This document shows, one piece after another, positions 1-8,370 of a stretch of 12,666 nucleotides of DNA. The notes beneath the pieces are model-generated. The model did not search any database and was not told the DNA's origin. It saw only the letters and a program-made list of their open reading frames with translations. Each line of letters starts with the position of its first letter. Position 1 is the first letter of the stretch. Position numbers and translations under genes: made by a program. Source of the DNA: Bacteroidales bacterium. Its GTDB lineage: Bacteria; Bacteroidota; Bacteroidia; Bacteroidales; UBA932. Location of the stretch: positions 1 to 12,666 of the forward strand of contig SFMG01000036.1 in assembly GCA_004554455.1 (NCBI GenBank), given 5' to 3'.

Positions 1-809
1 CGGAGGACCTGATCCTTCGAGAGTGTCATCTTGTCGAAGGAATAGACTATCTTCCCCTGCTCGCCCGGTCCGGCCGACAGGCTGCCGTGGCGGCTGCGCG
101 GAAAGATGGTCTGGTCGTAGGCCACCGTCCTCCTGGACTGCCTGCGGCTCTCGATGACGAAGGTGGCGTCGGCCACGGAGTAGCTGATGCCGGAACCGTT
201 CCTGACCGAGAGGACCATGTAGGTGATATCCGAATACGAGTACAGGTTCTCGCACATGACGGACACCCCGTATCCGGAAGTGCCGATATGGAAGACCTCA
301 CGCCCCATATCGGAAACCTCTGCAAGGGTCGGCGCATCGCCGGTCTTCCACGTGCTGGCCGTCTTCCCTTCTGAACGCCTCCTTGAAGGCGTTTTCCTCT
401 CCTTCTTTCTGCCGTCCCTGCTGTCAGTAGCTGCCGCCCCGTCTTCCGGGCTCTCCGCAAGGCTCTCCCTGGCCCTGATCCGCTCCCGCTCCCTGGTGTC
501 GACAATCAGCACCGAGGGACTGTCGTCGAAGATGACCACGAAGGTCCACATCCTGCCGTTGGACTCCAGCGCGGAGATGGAGCAGGGCTCGCTGAAAGGC
601 TCGCGGGCCTTGACCGCAATCATGTTCTTGTTCTGCTCGATGACCTTCGCCGCAATGCTGCGGCTGTTGGACATGTCCGCATAGGTCACGTCCGTCGAGA
701 AGATCACATGCGTGGTGAAGTGCGCCGACACCCTGAGGGTGTCCTTCTGGGCCGCCGCTGGCAGCAGGATGAGCAGCAGCGCCGCCATTATGGTAATTGC
801 TCTTTTCAT
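1..809 (-). CDS. traN: TraN, conjugative transposon outer-membrane-associated protein (3' end missing)
   Basis: This is the last visible gene of the transfer operon and runs off the left edge, so only about 269 N-terminal codons are present. The start ATG lies at 809-807, 15 bases after the traM stop, with no clear Shine-Dalgarno site, as is common in Bacteroidetes. Residues 1-21 form a signal peptide (MKR, a hydrophobic run, then PAAAQ). The following segment has the beta-rich pattern of the TraN/DUF4138 family (VIFSTDVTYADM near residues 31-42, IAVKAREPF near 63-71). A charged low-complexity linker near residues 120-150 separates it from a second conserved half. In CTnDOT-type elements TraN is thought to be the VirB9-like part of the secretion channel and to work with TraM. 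Identification rests on family resemblance and on its position after traM. Full-length relatives are only somewhat longer, so little seems lost. Confidence 0.85.
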   Translation of the reverse strand, partial: MKRAITIMAALLLILLPAAAQKDTLRVSAHFTTHVIFSTDVTYADMSNSRSIAAKVIEQNKNMIAVKAREPFSEPCSISALESNGRMWTFVVIFDDSPSVLIVDTRERERIRARESLAESPEDGAAATDSRDGRKKERKTPSRRRSEGKTASTWKTGDAPTLAEVSDMGREVFHIGTSGYGVSVMCENLYSYSDITYMVLSVRNGSGISYSVADATFVIESRRQSRRTVAYDQTIFPRSRHGSLSAGPGEQGKIVYSFDKMTLSKDQVL

Positions 810-824
810 GATGAGATACACATT

Positions 825-1970
825 TTAACGTTGTTGCTTTACTATGAAGAACCGGTAGCCGGCAGGGACGGTCACCGTCACCTCGCCGGTCCTGGTCTGT
901 GCTACCGACACGCCCGTCTGTACGGCCTCCGAGGCGAGGCGCCCCATCCGTCCGCCGATGATGCGGCCAATGGACGAGAGGCCCCTGCTCTGCACCCTCT
1001 GACGGGTGTCGCCGCCGATATCAGGGCAGTAGATGCCCTTGGCTCCGTCGGTGTCGTAGGCCTCGTACCCCAGGGCGTAGATATGCGAGTTCATCTCGAC
1101 GCTGGTGATGCTCAGCTCCAGCCTCTGAGAGATGGAGCACATCGCCATCAGATGGGTGTTCCTGGGGATGAGCGTGCTTCCCACGACCATGTCCTCCAGA
1201 AGCCTCACAGACACCCTCGATCCGTCCCTTATCTTCGTCTCCCTGACGAACATGCACTCGAAAGGGTACTGCGCATCGGTGGGCACCGTCCGGTCCTCGT
1301 CCGCGAGGGAGCTGAAGCCACCGCCCTGGGCATCGTCAAGGGACGACATGGCGGAGGTCCTCCGCACAGGAGCATCGTCTCCGATGACGGCCATGGGCTG
1401 CCCTTGCGGAGCTGCGGGCTGCTCTCCCCGTGCCGCCGCGGCAGCGGCCCTGCTGATGCTGTCCTTCTGCGCCTCGCCGGTCCTCACCGCCGCATCGGTG
1501 TTCTCGTAGTACTGCCTCATGCGGTATTCCCTGTAGTCGGGGTCTCCGGGCCTTGGTTCTCCGCCTCTGCGTCTTCCCGTGGACGACGAACCTCCCGAGG
1601 AGCGCCGCTCCGTCTGAGGGATGCCGTCCTGCGAGGTCATCTCAGAGAGCATGTCCTCCTCGGTGACCGTCCGGCGCCTTCCGCCCGCATCCTCCGGATC
1701 ATCCGCATAGAGGTCCTCCAGCTCGGCCTTTTCCCACAGCTCCTCGTTCTTGCGGTATGCACTTATCTTCGACTTCTCCGGATCCCTCGTGTCGGCATCC
1801 TGGATCTCGACCTTGGGGGCCTCTTCCTCCTCCCCGGCGCTCTCCCTGCCGCCGGAGAGGAGCTTGTAGGCGAGAATGCCGGCGATGAGCACCATCATGA
1901 TGATGAAAAGGCCCGTCTTCTGCTGCTTGGACATCTGTCCGATGTCCAGGTTGAACTTCTTCAGTTTCAT
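825..1970 (-). CDS. traM: TraM, VirB10-like transfer protein
   Basis: The product is a 381-residue protein of the Bacteroidetes TraM family, which bridges inner and outer membranes in the secretion channel much as VirB10 does. It has a short cytoplasmic N-terminus (MKLKKFNLDIGQM), one transmembrane helix at about residues 20-38, and a long charged, proline-, glycine- and alanine-rich linker to about residue 220. A compact C-terminal beta domain follows (PFECMFVRETKIRDGSRVSV, then PRNTHLMAM), ending in VTVPAGYRFFIVKQQR. I chose the ATG at 1970 because GGAGAAAGG stands just before it. An in-frame ATG at 2003 would add 11 residues but would overlap the end of the traL-like gene. The stop at 825-827 is 15 bases before traN. 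The linker is compositionally biased and probably disordered. Confidence 0.88.
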   Translation of the reverse strand: MKLKKFNLDIGQMSKQQKTGLFIIMMVLIAGILAYKLLSGGRESAGEEEEAPKVEIQDADTRDPEKSKISAYRKNEELWEKAELEDLYADDPEDAGGRRRTVTEEDMLSEMTSQDGIPQTERRSSGGSSSTGRRRGGEPRPGDPDYREYRMRQYYENTDAAVRTGEAQKDSISRAAAAAARGEQPAAPQGQPMAVIGDDAPVRRTSAMSSLDDAQGGGFSSLADEDRTVPTDAQYPFECMFVRETKIRDGSRVSVRLLEDMVVGSTLIPRNTHLMAMCSISQRLELSITSVEMNSHIYALGYEAYDTDGAKGIYCPDIGGDTRQRVQSRGLSSIGRIIGGRMGRLASEAVQTGVSVAQTRTGEVTVTVPAGYRFFIVKQQR

Positions 1971-1980
1971 TGCCTTTCTC

Positions 1981-2115
1981 CTAAAAAAGTGTGAATAACT
2001 CATAGACCGCCACCGCTATGCAGCCAAGGACGGCAAGGAGGGGGAGGAGCGAACCCCGTCCTCCCTTCCTGTAGCGTTCGAGTACCGTCCCGGCCAGTTC
2101 CTTCAGCAGTCCCAT
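1981..2115 (-). CDS. TraL-like small membrane protein
   Basis: This is a 44-residue gene in the traL position, between traK and traM. Its start ATG (2115-2113) is three bases after the traK stop and its TAG stop (1983-1981) is 10 bases before the traM start, so it is embedded in the operon. The product starts MGLLKELAGTVLERYRKGGR, an amphipathic basic stretch, followed by one transmembrane helix at about residues 23-42 and almost no C-terminal tail. TraL proteins of CTnDOT-type elements have the same order (basic N-terminal helix, then one membrane helix) but are usually longer. It may therefore be a minimal or shortened TraL. The assignment rests on gene order and topology, not on a recognised motif. 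Confidence 0.65.
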   Translation of the reverse strand: MGLLKELAGTVLERYRKGGRGSLLPLLAVLGCIAVAVYELFTLF

Positions 2116-2118
2116 GGC

Positions 2119-2751
2119 CTAGTTCCTCTTCCTCGTGCCGAGCTTCTCGTTGGACTCGACGCGGAACTGCTCCAGCATAAGCCCGTGCGGATTGTCCTTC
2201 GAGCGTCCCACATCCACCAGACGGCAGGAGGTCACCATGTCGTATGCGGTGATGTTGCTCTCCCGGATGAGGTAGAGCTTGCCGTAGGTGGTAGCCCCGT
2301 ACGGGTAGGTCTTCATGTCGACCTTCACCGAGTCGAGGGCGAACTGCTGGCTGATGTTCGCCGACACGAGCCTCTGGTAGAAGCCCTGCTCGGAGAGGTC
2401 GGACCAGTAGTTGTACGCCGAGCGGTCGCTCATCAGCAGAGCCCTGTCGATATTGCTCTTGATGGCCTCGCTGGAGGGCGAGAGGTTCAGCATCAGCTCG
2501 TGGAAGCGGGTCACGTGGTCCTCCACCTCCAGCGAGCGCTGGAAGGAGTCGTCGGAGGCCATCGTGGCGCTCATCGCATTGCCCCTGTCCAGGACGTAGA
2601 TGTTCGACATCTCTGAGCCGATGAACCTGAGCGCGAACACCATGCATCCCAGGGCCACGAGCCCTGACACGGCCACAGCCGCAACGGAGAGCCTCGCCAT
2701 GTTGGCGGAGCTCGACTTCATCGTCACCATTTCCTTGATTATCTTTTCCAT
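2119..2751 (-). CDS. traK: TraK, conjugative transfer inner-membrane protein
   Basis: The product is a 210-residue protein of the TraK family of Bacteroidetes conjugative transposons, a VirB8-like component. It has a short N-terminal cytoplasmic segment, a single membrane helix at about residues 22-45 (ARLSVAAVAVSGLVALGCMV region) and a soluble periplasmic domain. Typical features are the segment YVLDRGNAM just after the helix and the stretch HVTRFHELMLNLSPS near residues 78-92. The C-terminus is basic (EKLGTRKRN). The start at 2751 gives the full family-like N-terminus; a methionine at residue 11 is an alternative. It is preceded by a 28-base AT-rich spacer after traJ, the largest gap between traE and traM, in which I see no promoter. 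Confidence 0.9.
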   Translation of the reverse strand: MEKIIKEMVTMKSSSANMARLSVAAVAVSGLVALGCMVFALRFIGSEMSNIYVLDRGNAMSATMASDDSFQRSLEVEDHVTRFHELMLNLSPSSEAIKSNIDRALLMSDRSAYNYWSDLSEQGFYQRLVSANISQQFALDSVKVDMKTYPYGATTYGKLYLIRESNITAYDMVTSCRLVDVGRSKDNPHGLMLEQFRVESNEKLGTRKRN

Positions 2752-2779
2752 ATCTAAGAATTGATTGAATTAAAATACA

Positions 2780-3715
2780 CTATTTGAACATCCTCCTGCC
2801 GATGCTCTGCATCGACTTCTCGAAGCCCGACTGGGCGTTGCCCGAACCGGCGGAGTTGATCCACCACGAGGCGAGCTTCGGTATCGCCATGATGCCGGCG
2901 ATGGTCACGGCAATGAGTCCGATCCCTATCACGAAGATGCCGGCGTCAAGGCCTCCCTTGACCAGCATCCCGCATATCCTCTCGAAGTAGCCGTTCAGAA
3001 GGCCCATCACCACGAACCCCAGCGGCACCCAGAGCGAGATCTGGATATACCTGGCCATCCATCCTGCCAACCCGCTCTTCCAACCCTCCGGGATGGTGAG
3101 GGCGATGATGAATGGCCCTCCGAGCTGCATCAGTGCGAGGTAGAGCGCCGCCAGCATCTCGAAGACGAAGAAGATCATCTCCGTGACGAGCTTCCCGCAG
3201 AAGGTCAGCGCCGTGAGCAGCGACAGCTCGGCCCCCTTGGTGAAGGACTGCGCCGCTATCCTGATGCCCTGCCAGAGCTTCTTCCAGAAGCCCCATGACT
3301 CCTGCTCGGCGAGCCGCTCGGTGGCCTCGGTAATCTTCTGCTGCTCGGCCTTCAGCGACGAGAAGGCGTCCCCGATGGTCGAGGTCAGCTCGGAGATGCT
3401 CCCTCCGGAGCACTCCGCGATGTCCCTCGTGAAGATGTTCACCACGCCGTCGAACGCGCGGCAGACCATAGAGAACTCCATCACGCAGAACAGTATCAGC
3501 AGCGGGCGGAGCAGCTGCCAGCCGAAGTGCATCTCGCCCTGCACGTAGTCGTTGGTCGTCTTGATGATGGACAGCGCGGCGAGCATGGCCGCAAGGATGA
3601 CCGCCATCGACTGGAGCCCCCCAAGGTTCTCCTCCAGGTAACTGGCGTTCACGTCCATCAGGTTGCTCCACACCCCGTTGGCTGCCAGTACGCTTGCTAT
3701 GATATGTGTTGTCAT
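2780..3715 (-). CDS. traJ: TraJ, polytopic inner-membrane transfer protein (VirB6/TrbL-like)
   Basis: The product has 311 residues with several hydrophobic helices (about residues 36-52, 68-86, 166-200, 223-243 and 257-280), the layout of the TraJ family, which has the VirB6-like inner-membrane channel role. Between the second and third hydrophobic blocks lies a polar, partly coiled-coil segment (about residues 105-145, EQQKITEATERLAEQES). Conserved-looking pieces are the QLGGPFIIAL stretch and GWMARYIQISLWVPLGFV. The ATG (3715-3713) overlaps the traI stop as ATGA, so translation is probably coupled. The C-terminal tail is soluble and basic (ending SIGRRMFK). Family assignment is by topology, these motifs and position between traI and traK. 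Confidence 0.9.
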   Translation of the reverse strand: MTTHIIASVLAANGVWSNLMDVNASYLEENLGGLQSMAVILAAMLAALSIIKTTNDYVQGEMHFGWQLLRPLLILFCVMEFSMVCRAFDGVVNIFTRDIAECSGGSISELTSTIGDAFSSLKAEQQKITEATERLAEQESWGFWKKLWQGIRIAAQSFTKGAELSLLTALTFCGKLVTEMIFFVFEMLAALYLALMQLGGPFIIALTIPEGWKSGLAGWMARYIQISLWVPLGFVVMGLLNGYFERICGMLVKGGLDAGIFVIGIGLIAVTIAGIMAIPKLASWWINSAGSGNAQSGFEKSMQSIGRRMFK

Positions 3716-4551
3716 TGTATAACCATGTTGAGCATTTCAAGAATGAGCCATCCGACGGCAGCGGCGATGAACACCCTCATGAATGACATCGCGCTGGTCT
3801 GGTTGCCGAAGCCCTGGCCGCGGAAGTAGATGATGAACGCGAGGATCACCGCGAAGACGATCGTGAGCGCCTGAAGGTACCAGATGGTCTGTATCCAGGC
3901 CGAGGCGGCGAACTCCGCATCGCCCAGGGACCGGTAGGTCTGAGTGTAGTCGTCCACCGACAGCCCCCTGTCCAGGAACGTGGCAGCGTCGGCGAGGCTC
4001 TCTCCTATCTGGCGCGACTGCTCGGCGGCATCCATCGTACTCGTGAGCTCCTCCAGGGCCTTCTCCATCTTCTCGATGGTCTTCTCGGCCTTTTCCGCCT
4101 TGTCGGCGTCGGTGGTCTTCAGGCTGCGGAAGTAGTTCATGTACTGCTCGAAGAGCTTGATGCCCTGCGTCTCGCACCTGTAGATGTAGCGCAGCTCCCG
4201 CTCGTAGTTGTAGATGTCGCCCTCGGCGGCCCACTCCTTTATCCTGGACGAGTAGTCGTAGGTGCGCTGCAGCAGCTCGTTGTAGGTCTCGGTCATGTCC
4301 ACGAGGTAGCCGACCTCCTTGAAGCGGTCCGCCACCTCGCTCACCTTCTCCGCAAGCCCGTACAGGTCGTCTAGCTTGCCGTTCAGGGAGAACATCTCCT
4401 CGATCATCGTTATCATCTCCTCCAGCGAGGATGCGGTGTTCTCCACGGCCACTCCGATGTGGGTGGGGTCCACGACGACCTCCTGCGCCGCAGCCGGGCG
4501 GCACAGGAGCAGGGGCGGCAGCGCCGCCAGTATGAGCATCCACCGTCTCAT
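3712..4551 (-). CDS. traI: TraI (DUF4141 family), periplasmic coiled-coil transfer protein
   Basis: The product is a 279-residue protein resembling the DUF4141/TraI (TrbJ-like) family found between traG and traJ. It starts with a signal peptide (MRRWMLILAALPPLLLC, cleavage likely after AAAQ at about residue 23). A long, highly charged helical region follows at about residues 38-190, with the family-like stretch EGDIYNYERELRYIYRC near residues 110-126 and a KAEKAEKTIEKMEKALEEL coiled coil. Two hydrophobic helices close the protein (about residues 225-243 and 257-278). I chose the start at 4551, two bases after the traG stop, because it gives a proper signal peptide. The frame stays open far upstream inside traG, but that extension is arginine-rich shadow sequence. 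No traH-like gene lies between this gene and traG. Confidence 0.88.
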   Translation of the reverse strand: MRRWMLILAALPPLLLCRPAAAQEVVVDPTHIGVAVENTASSLEEMITMIEEMFSLNGKLDDLYGLAEKVSEVADRFKEVGYLVDMTETYNELLQRTYDYSSRIKEWAAEGDIYNYERELRYIYRCETQGIKLFEQYMNYFRSLKTTDADKAEKAEKTIEKMEKALEELTSTMDAAEQSRQIGESLADAATFLDRGLSVDDYTQTYRSLGDAEFAASAWIQTIWYLQALTIVFAVILAFIIYFRGQGFGNQTSAMSFMRVFIAAAVGWLILEMLNMVIQ

Positions 4552-4553
4552 GG

Positions 4554-7109
4554 CTAAGGCAGGGTGTTGTTGTCGGCCATCATCCTGATGGCGGAGAGCA
4601 TGGACCCGGTCACGCGCGCGGCCCTCAGCAGCGGCTCCTTCTTCTGCAGGTTGCTCTCGAAGGCCCACAGCTGCTCGGGGCACGCCTCGACGGTATAGAC
4701 GCCGGACCTGGCCGACCCCCACTTGATGAACACGTCGCGGGAGCGGCTCTCCTTGCCGGCCATCGACAGGACGAGGTTCACGTCCGTACGTGTGAGACCC
4801 AGCGGACCGCTGACCTTCTCGAAGGTGTTGCGGTTGCCGTCCTGGGACATGAGTATCTTGATGTCGGAGTTCTGCAGGATCGTCTCTCGGATGACGTCCG
4901 AGGTGAGGATGTCGTCCAGCTCCTGGGTGATGACCATGGCCGATGTGGACATCTTGCGGGCGGTCTTCCACAGCTCGCGCAGGTACGGGGCCATGGTCTC
5001 GTTGGAGATGGCCTTCCACGCCTCGTCGATGGCCATGACCTTGTAGCCCTCGATGTCCTTCGAGCGCATCTTCAGGTCGAAGGCGTTCACGATGCAAAGC
5101 ACGCACAGGGAGTAGAACTTCGGATTGCTGACGCTGCTCAGCTCCCCGACGTCGAACACCGTGAAGCGGCTGCCGAAGAGGTCCTTCGGCTCCGGGGAGT
5201 TAAGAAGGAACCCGAACTGGCCGTCCAGGGCATAGGAGGCGAGCGCCTCGACGAACATCGTCCCCCGGAAGGTGGTCTCGTCCACCCTCACCCCTGATCG
5301 CGTCATGAACGGGCGCATCGTGCCCCGCAGGGTGTCGTCCTCCTCCCCGGGACCGTAGATGAGCCTCTCGCGTGTCCAGCCGACGAAGTCGTCGAAGAGG
5401 GGAACGGTGCCGTGGCCGAGACCGGTCCACCATTCGAGGAACTCCATCACGAGCCCCACGATCACCGACTCCTCGAAGTCGCCGAGGATGATGCCCTTGT
5501 CACGGTCCGTGCCGAGGGTCATCAGCATCGATATGAGGAAGTTCAGCGACGGGTCGTCGCGGCGTGGGTTTCCGTCGGCATCCCTCCAGTTACCGCACCC
5601 CATGAACGGGCAGAACGAGAACGGATGCTCCCGGTCCCAGCGGTTGTAGATGCCGTCACGGCCACCGCTCTCCTCGCGGACGACGGAGCAGACCTGCTCG
5701 TAGGAGCCTCCGACATCAATGATGAACACATGCTCCCCGTAGGTGTACATGCCGTACAGGATGCTCGCCGTGGTGAACGACTTGCCGGTGCCGGACGCAC
5801 CGTCGAGGAAGATGTTGTAGTTGCCCACGAGGTTCGCGCGCTCAGCCTCCTTCTGCACGTCGAGAACGAGCGGTATGTGCCTCAGACGGTCGGTCAGCCT
5901 TATCGCACCTCTCTCCATGCCCCTGTCGAACGACTCGTACTGGGCCAGGGCCAGGGCCGCCTTCAGCTCGGTGAGCATCAGGTGGTCCCGGCCTATCTCG
6001 CAGCCCGCCCCCGGGAGGGACGAGTACCAGATGACCGGTGCTGAGTGGATGTCGCGCACGGCATCCACGCCCATCGACGAGAGGGCGGCGCTCACGTCCG
6101 AGCGTATCTTCAGCCGCTCTTTCTCATCCCTTCCCCAGCAGATGACGTTGCAGTGGGCGTAGACCGCGCAGAGCGAGCCGCTGTTGGCCTCGCTCACGAA
6201 GGCGTCGTTCCCGTCGGCGTTGTCGGCGTTGGCCCCGTCCGTAGAGAACTGGCGCATGTGCCTGGTACGCTTGCCCAGGTCCGAGAGGACCGTCTGCTGG
6301 CTCGGTTTGACGATATAGAGGTTGCAGATGTGCGGATGGTTCAGGAGCATCAGCCCCACCGGGGAGGCAAGCGACAGGTCCACCTCCGAGCACGAGGTGC
6401 TCATCTGGTCCACCCTGCGCACGCTGCTCAGGCCCGAAGGCACGCAGTCGCTGTCCGAGATGATGAACGTCACCGTCCCCTCGTCGTTCACGCGGACGCT
6501 CTCGGGCGTGAGGGCCACGTCGCTGAGCATCCCCGTGCCGAGGGTCATCACCTCCTCGATGAGCCCGCCGCGGCCGTCCTCTCCCGCCAGGTCGAGGTCG
6601 GTCAGCCTGCGGGCCGACACGGCCCCGCCGGCGGTCACCACGGCGATGAACTCCTCGCTGCGCGCGCGGAACTCGCCCAGTTCCTCCGGCGTCGGGAGCT
6701 TCTTTGCCAATGCCGTCCCGAAGAGGCCGCACTTCTCCGCCGGGCGTATGGCTGAAGCCCTGCTGGACATCGTGAGGTAGAGGAAGTGACGCCCCTCGGG
6801 ATAGACCCTTCCCTCGAAGTGACGGTCATAAGCCTCGTCAAGGAAGGCGGTCCTGCCCTCGGAGCGGTAGCTGCGTTCCATATAGACATCCTGACGGTGA
6901 ACCATCCACCAGTCGGGGAGGGAGCGCACGGCGGCGGCCAGCGACCGGAGCATCGCGTCGTACGAGTCCGTGTCCACGCTGAAGGCGGCGGGAAGCGTCA
7001 GCTCCCAGCCCACCGTCACGTCGCCGCACCTGGAGAGGATATAGCCGTCATCCACGCCCTCCAGCGGGAAGACCCTCTCCATATCTGTCACATTGATGTT
7101 CATCTCCAT
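4554..7109 (-). CDS. traG: TraG, VirB4-type conjugation ATPase
   Basis: This is the large transfer ATPase that powers assembly and transport through the type IV secretion channel at the inner membrane. From the ATG at 7109 it has 851 residues, about the usual TraG length. The N-terminal part carries the family stretch DMERVFPLEGVDDGYILS and later PDWWMVHRQDVY. The Walker A motif GASGTGKS is at residues 437-444 and the Walker B motif VMAIDEAW has its Asp-Glu at 695-696. The segment MVITQELDDIL follows, as in VirB4/TraC ATPases. An in-frame ATG at 7103 would give a classic 4-base ATGA overlap with traF and may be the true start. The frame remains open to 7154, but that extension lies entirely inside traF. 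Confidence 0.95.
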   Translation of the reverse strand: MEMNINVTDMERVFPLEGVDDGYILSRCGDVTVGWELTLPAAFSVDTDSYDAMLRSLAAAVRSLPDWWMVHRQDVYMERSYRSEGRTAFLDEAYDRHFEGRVYPEGRHFLYLTMSSRASAIRPAEKCGLFGTALAKKLPTPEELGEFRARSEEFIAVVTAGGAVSARRLTDLDLAGEDGRGGLIEEVMTLGTGMLSDVALTPESVRVNDEGTVTFIISDSDCVPSGLSSVRRVDQMSTSCSEVDLSLASPVGLMLLNHPHICNLYIVKPSQQTVLSDLGKRTRHMRQFSTDGANADNADGNDAFVSEANSGSLCAVYAHCNVICWGRDEKERLKIRSDVSAALSSMGVDAVRDIHSAPVIWYSSLPGAGCEIGRDHLMLTELKAALALAQYESFDRGMERGAIRLTDRLRHIPLVLDVQKEAERANLVGNYNIFLDGASGTGKSFTTASILYGMYTYGEHVFIIDVGGSYEQVCSVVREESGGRDGIYNRWDREHPFSFCPFMGCGNWRDADGNPRRDDPSLNFLISMLMTLGTDRDKGIILGDFEESVIVGLVMEFLEWWTGLGHGTVPLFDDFVGWTRERLIYGPGEEDDTLRGTMRPFMTRSGVRVDETTFRGTMFVEALASYALDGQFGFLLNSPEPKDLFGSRFTVFDVGELSSVSNPKFYSLCVLCIVNAFDLKMRSKDIEGYKVMAIDEAWKAISNETMAPYLRELWKTARKMSTSAMVITQELDDILTSDVIRETILQNSDIKILMSQDGNRNTFEKVSGPLGLTRTDVNLVLSMAGKESRSRDVFIKWGSARSGVYTVEACPEQLWAFESNLQKKEPLLRAARVTGSMLSAIRMMADNNTLP

Positions 7110-7405
7110 GGCACTATGAGTCTTTGTGGTCTGACACGTATGTAGCGGGGGCAACGGCCCATCGCCAGCTTGCGGAACAGCGCCTTCTCGCTGATGGAGC
7201 CCTGAAGGGCCACCACGGCGAGTGCGCAGCAGAAGAAGAGAATGAGGAAGAGGCCCACCCCGACGAGACCGTTGGTCGCCTTGCCGGCGATCATCGCCGC
7301 GACGAGGGAGAGGGCTGCACCCGCACCCATGGGGATGAGGAAGCGGCCCTTGATGCCGAAGAACTGGACGCTGCGGTCCAGGGAGCGGTATGACTTTATC
7401 TCCAT
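7100..7405 (-). CDS. traF: TraF (DUF4133 family), small inner-membrane protein
   Basis: The product is a 101-residue membrane protein matching the DUF4133/TraF family, a VirB3-like component that pairs with the TraG ATPase. The N-terminus (MEIKSYRSLDRSVQFFGIKG) is the family's cytoplasmic lead-in. Two close membrane helices follow at about residues 22-40 and 46-67, and then a basic C-terminal tail (GRCPRYIRVRPQRLIVPWR). I chose the ATG at 7405 because AGGAGG stands a few bases upstream; the upstream extension to 7483 lies over traE. The stop at 7102-7100 overlaps the traG start region. Confidence 0.9.
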   Translation of the reverse strand: MEIKSYRSLDRSVQFFGIKGRFLIPMGAGAALSLVAAMIAGKATNGLVGVGLFLILFFCCALAVVALQGSISEKALFRKLAMGRCPRYIRVRPQRLIVPWR

Positions 7406-7416
7406 GGCCGTTCCTC

Positions 7417-7725
7417 CTACTTGAACACGAACGCGTTCAGCAGCTCCAGTGCGACGAAGCTGATGATGAGGATGGCGAACCACCTCACCAGCGCATCCTT
7501 GCTTTGTGACTGGGGCTTGTTCGACTCGATGAAGATCATTATCAGGAGCAGCGCCGCCGCCAGTCCGATGATGTAACCTGCAATGTTCACCACGTCCCCT
7601 GCGAGATTGAGGATCTTGTCGTCGATCTCCTTCAGGAAGGACTCGGTTGAACCCAGCTTGGCCGATGCCGACACCGCCGGCAACGCCAGGGCCGCAGCTG
7701 CGGCCAGTAGTTTCCTGCCTCTCAT
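7417..7725 (-). CDS. traE: TraE (DUF4134 family), small membrane protein
   Basis: The product is a 102-residue protein of the DUF4134/TraE family, which occupies the VirB2-like (pilin-like) place in Bacteroidetes conjugative transposons. It has a signal-peptide-like start (MRGRKLLAAAAALALPAVSA), a short amphipathic stretch, a first membrane helix at about residues 45-67 (AGYIIGLAAALLLIMIFIES), a polar loop KPQSQSKDAL, and a second helix at about 80-101. The conserved loop sequence with ALVRWF after it is typical of the family. Its ATG overlaps the stop of the upstream gene as ATGA. The stop is 11 bases before traF. Confidence 0.9.
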   Translation of the reverse strand: MRGRKLLAAAAALALPAVSASAKLGSTESFLKEIDDKILNLAGDVVNIAGYIIGLAAALLLIMIFIESNKPQSQSKDALVRWFAILIISFVALELLNAFVFK

Positions 7726-8303
7726 GCCATCACGGTTTTATGCACCTCGGCCTCGGCGGATGCCTGCGCCTCGCGGGCCTTCTGCATCTCGGCCTTTGTC
7801 CTGCGGTGCCGTTTCTTCCTTTGCTCGTGATGGACCTGCGGCTCGGGGTCCACCGGAGGGTTCTTCTCGCCCGGGGCAAGCTCCCTCTCAGCACTTCCCG
7901 CCTCCGCGAGAAGGTCCTTCGGAGAGACGGCTTTCCCCTTGTCGTCGGAGACCTTCATGCCCGACTTCTGGAGCTCGACGAGCGTCTGCCTGAGGGCGTC
8001 GCCCGAGAGGGCTCCGCCGACGAACCTCTCTATGTCCGTCGGTCCCTCGTCCATCGGAAGCGCGCCAGGGGATTCGGTGCACGCCTCCACCTCCTCCAGC
8101 TCAGCCGGGGAGGGGATGAAGTATATCCTTACCGTGGAGCCGCCGACCTCCACCATGCTGACGGGACAGGGATCCGCTTCATCAGCGACGACGGACACGC
8201 TTACCTTGCGCCCCTTCCGTCCGCTGAAGAGCATCCACAGACCGGCGGCCAATGCGGCAACCAGTATCACCGTCAACAGAACAGCGATAATTGTACGAAT
8301 CAT
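7722..8303 (-). CDS. Membrane-anchored protein of unknown function, first gene of the tra operon
   Basis: I do not recognise this 193-residue protein as a named family. It begins with one transmembrane helix (about residues 5-27, TIIAVLLTVILVAALAAGLW) followed by a basic patch (SGRKGRK), so it is probably inner-membrane anchored. A small beta-rich domain follows (VSVSVVADEAD to VRIYFIPSP, about residues 34-65), then an acidic helical segment and a proline-rich linker. The end is a strongly basic, then helical, tail (EQRKKRHRRTKAEMQKAREA). It is the first gene behind the tra promoter and overlaps traE by four bases, so it is co-translated with the transfer genes. The position suggests a TraD-like slot or an accessory role in conjugation, but the sequence shows only the topology. 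The start at 8303 is the only good one near the promoter. Confidence 0.75.
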   Translation of the reverse strand: MIRTIIAVLLTVILVAALAAGLWMLFSGRKGRKVSVSVVADEADPCPVSMVEVGGSTVRIYFIPSPAELEEVEACTESPGALPMDEGPTDIERFVGGALSGDALRQTLVELQKSGMKVSDDKGKAVSPKDLLAEAGSAERELAPGEKNPPVDPEPQVHHEQRKKRHRRTKAEMQKAREAQASAEAEVHKTVMA

Positions 8304-8340
8304 AACTCTTGCTTTTTGAAAAGGTTATTAAAACTTTACG

Positions 8341-8370
8341 CAAAGATAATTGTTTATTTGCATTATCAAC
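8341..8370 (-). promoter_or_regulatory. Bacteroidetes-type promoter of the tra operon
   Basis: On the minus strand TATCTTTG (8348-8341) fits the -7 consensus TAnnTTTG exactly and continues with CG, as many such promoters do. The matching upstream element is GTTG (8370-8367) at 18 bases, one mismatch from TTTG and one base closer than ideal. The first gene starts 37 bases downstream, so the leader would be short. Confidence 0.7.

Noticed and set aside
708..1994. Long plus-strand open frame (428 codons) opposite traM
   Set aside because: It is a shadow of the GC-rich traM coding strand: composition is arginine-, leucine- and histidine-heavy, no family features are visible, and traM on the other strand has clear ones.
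3712..5106. 464-codon version of traI extending into traG
   Set aside because: The extension is an out-of-frame reading of traG with arginine-rich junk composition. The start at 4551 gives a signal peptide and a 2-base gap to traG.
6045..6755. Plus-strand open frame (236 codons) opposite traG
   Set aside because: It lies wholly inside traG, is rich in Arg, Ala, His and Val as GC-rich antisense frames are, and has no motif or start signal.
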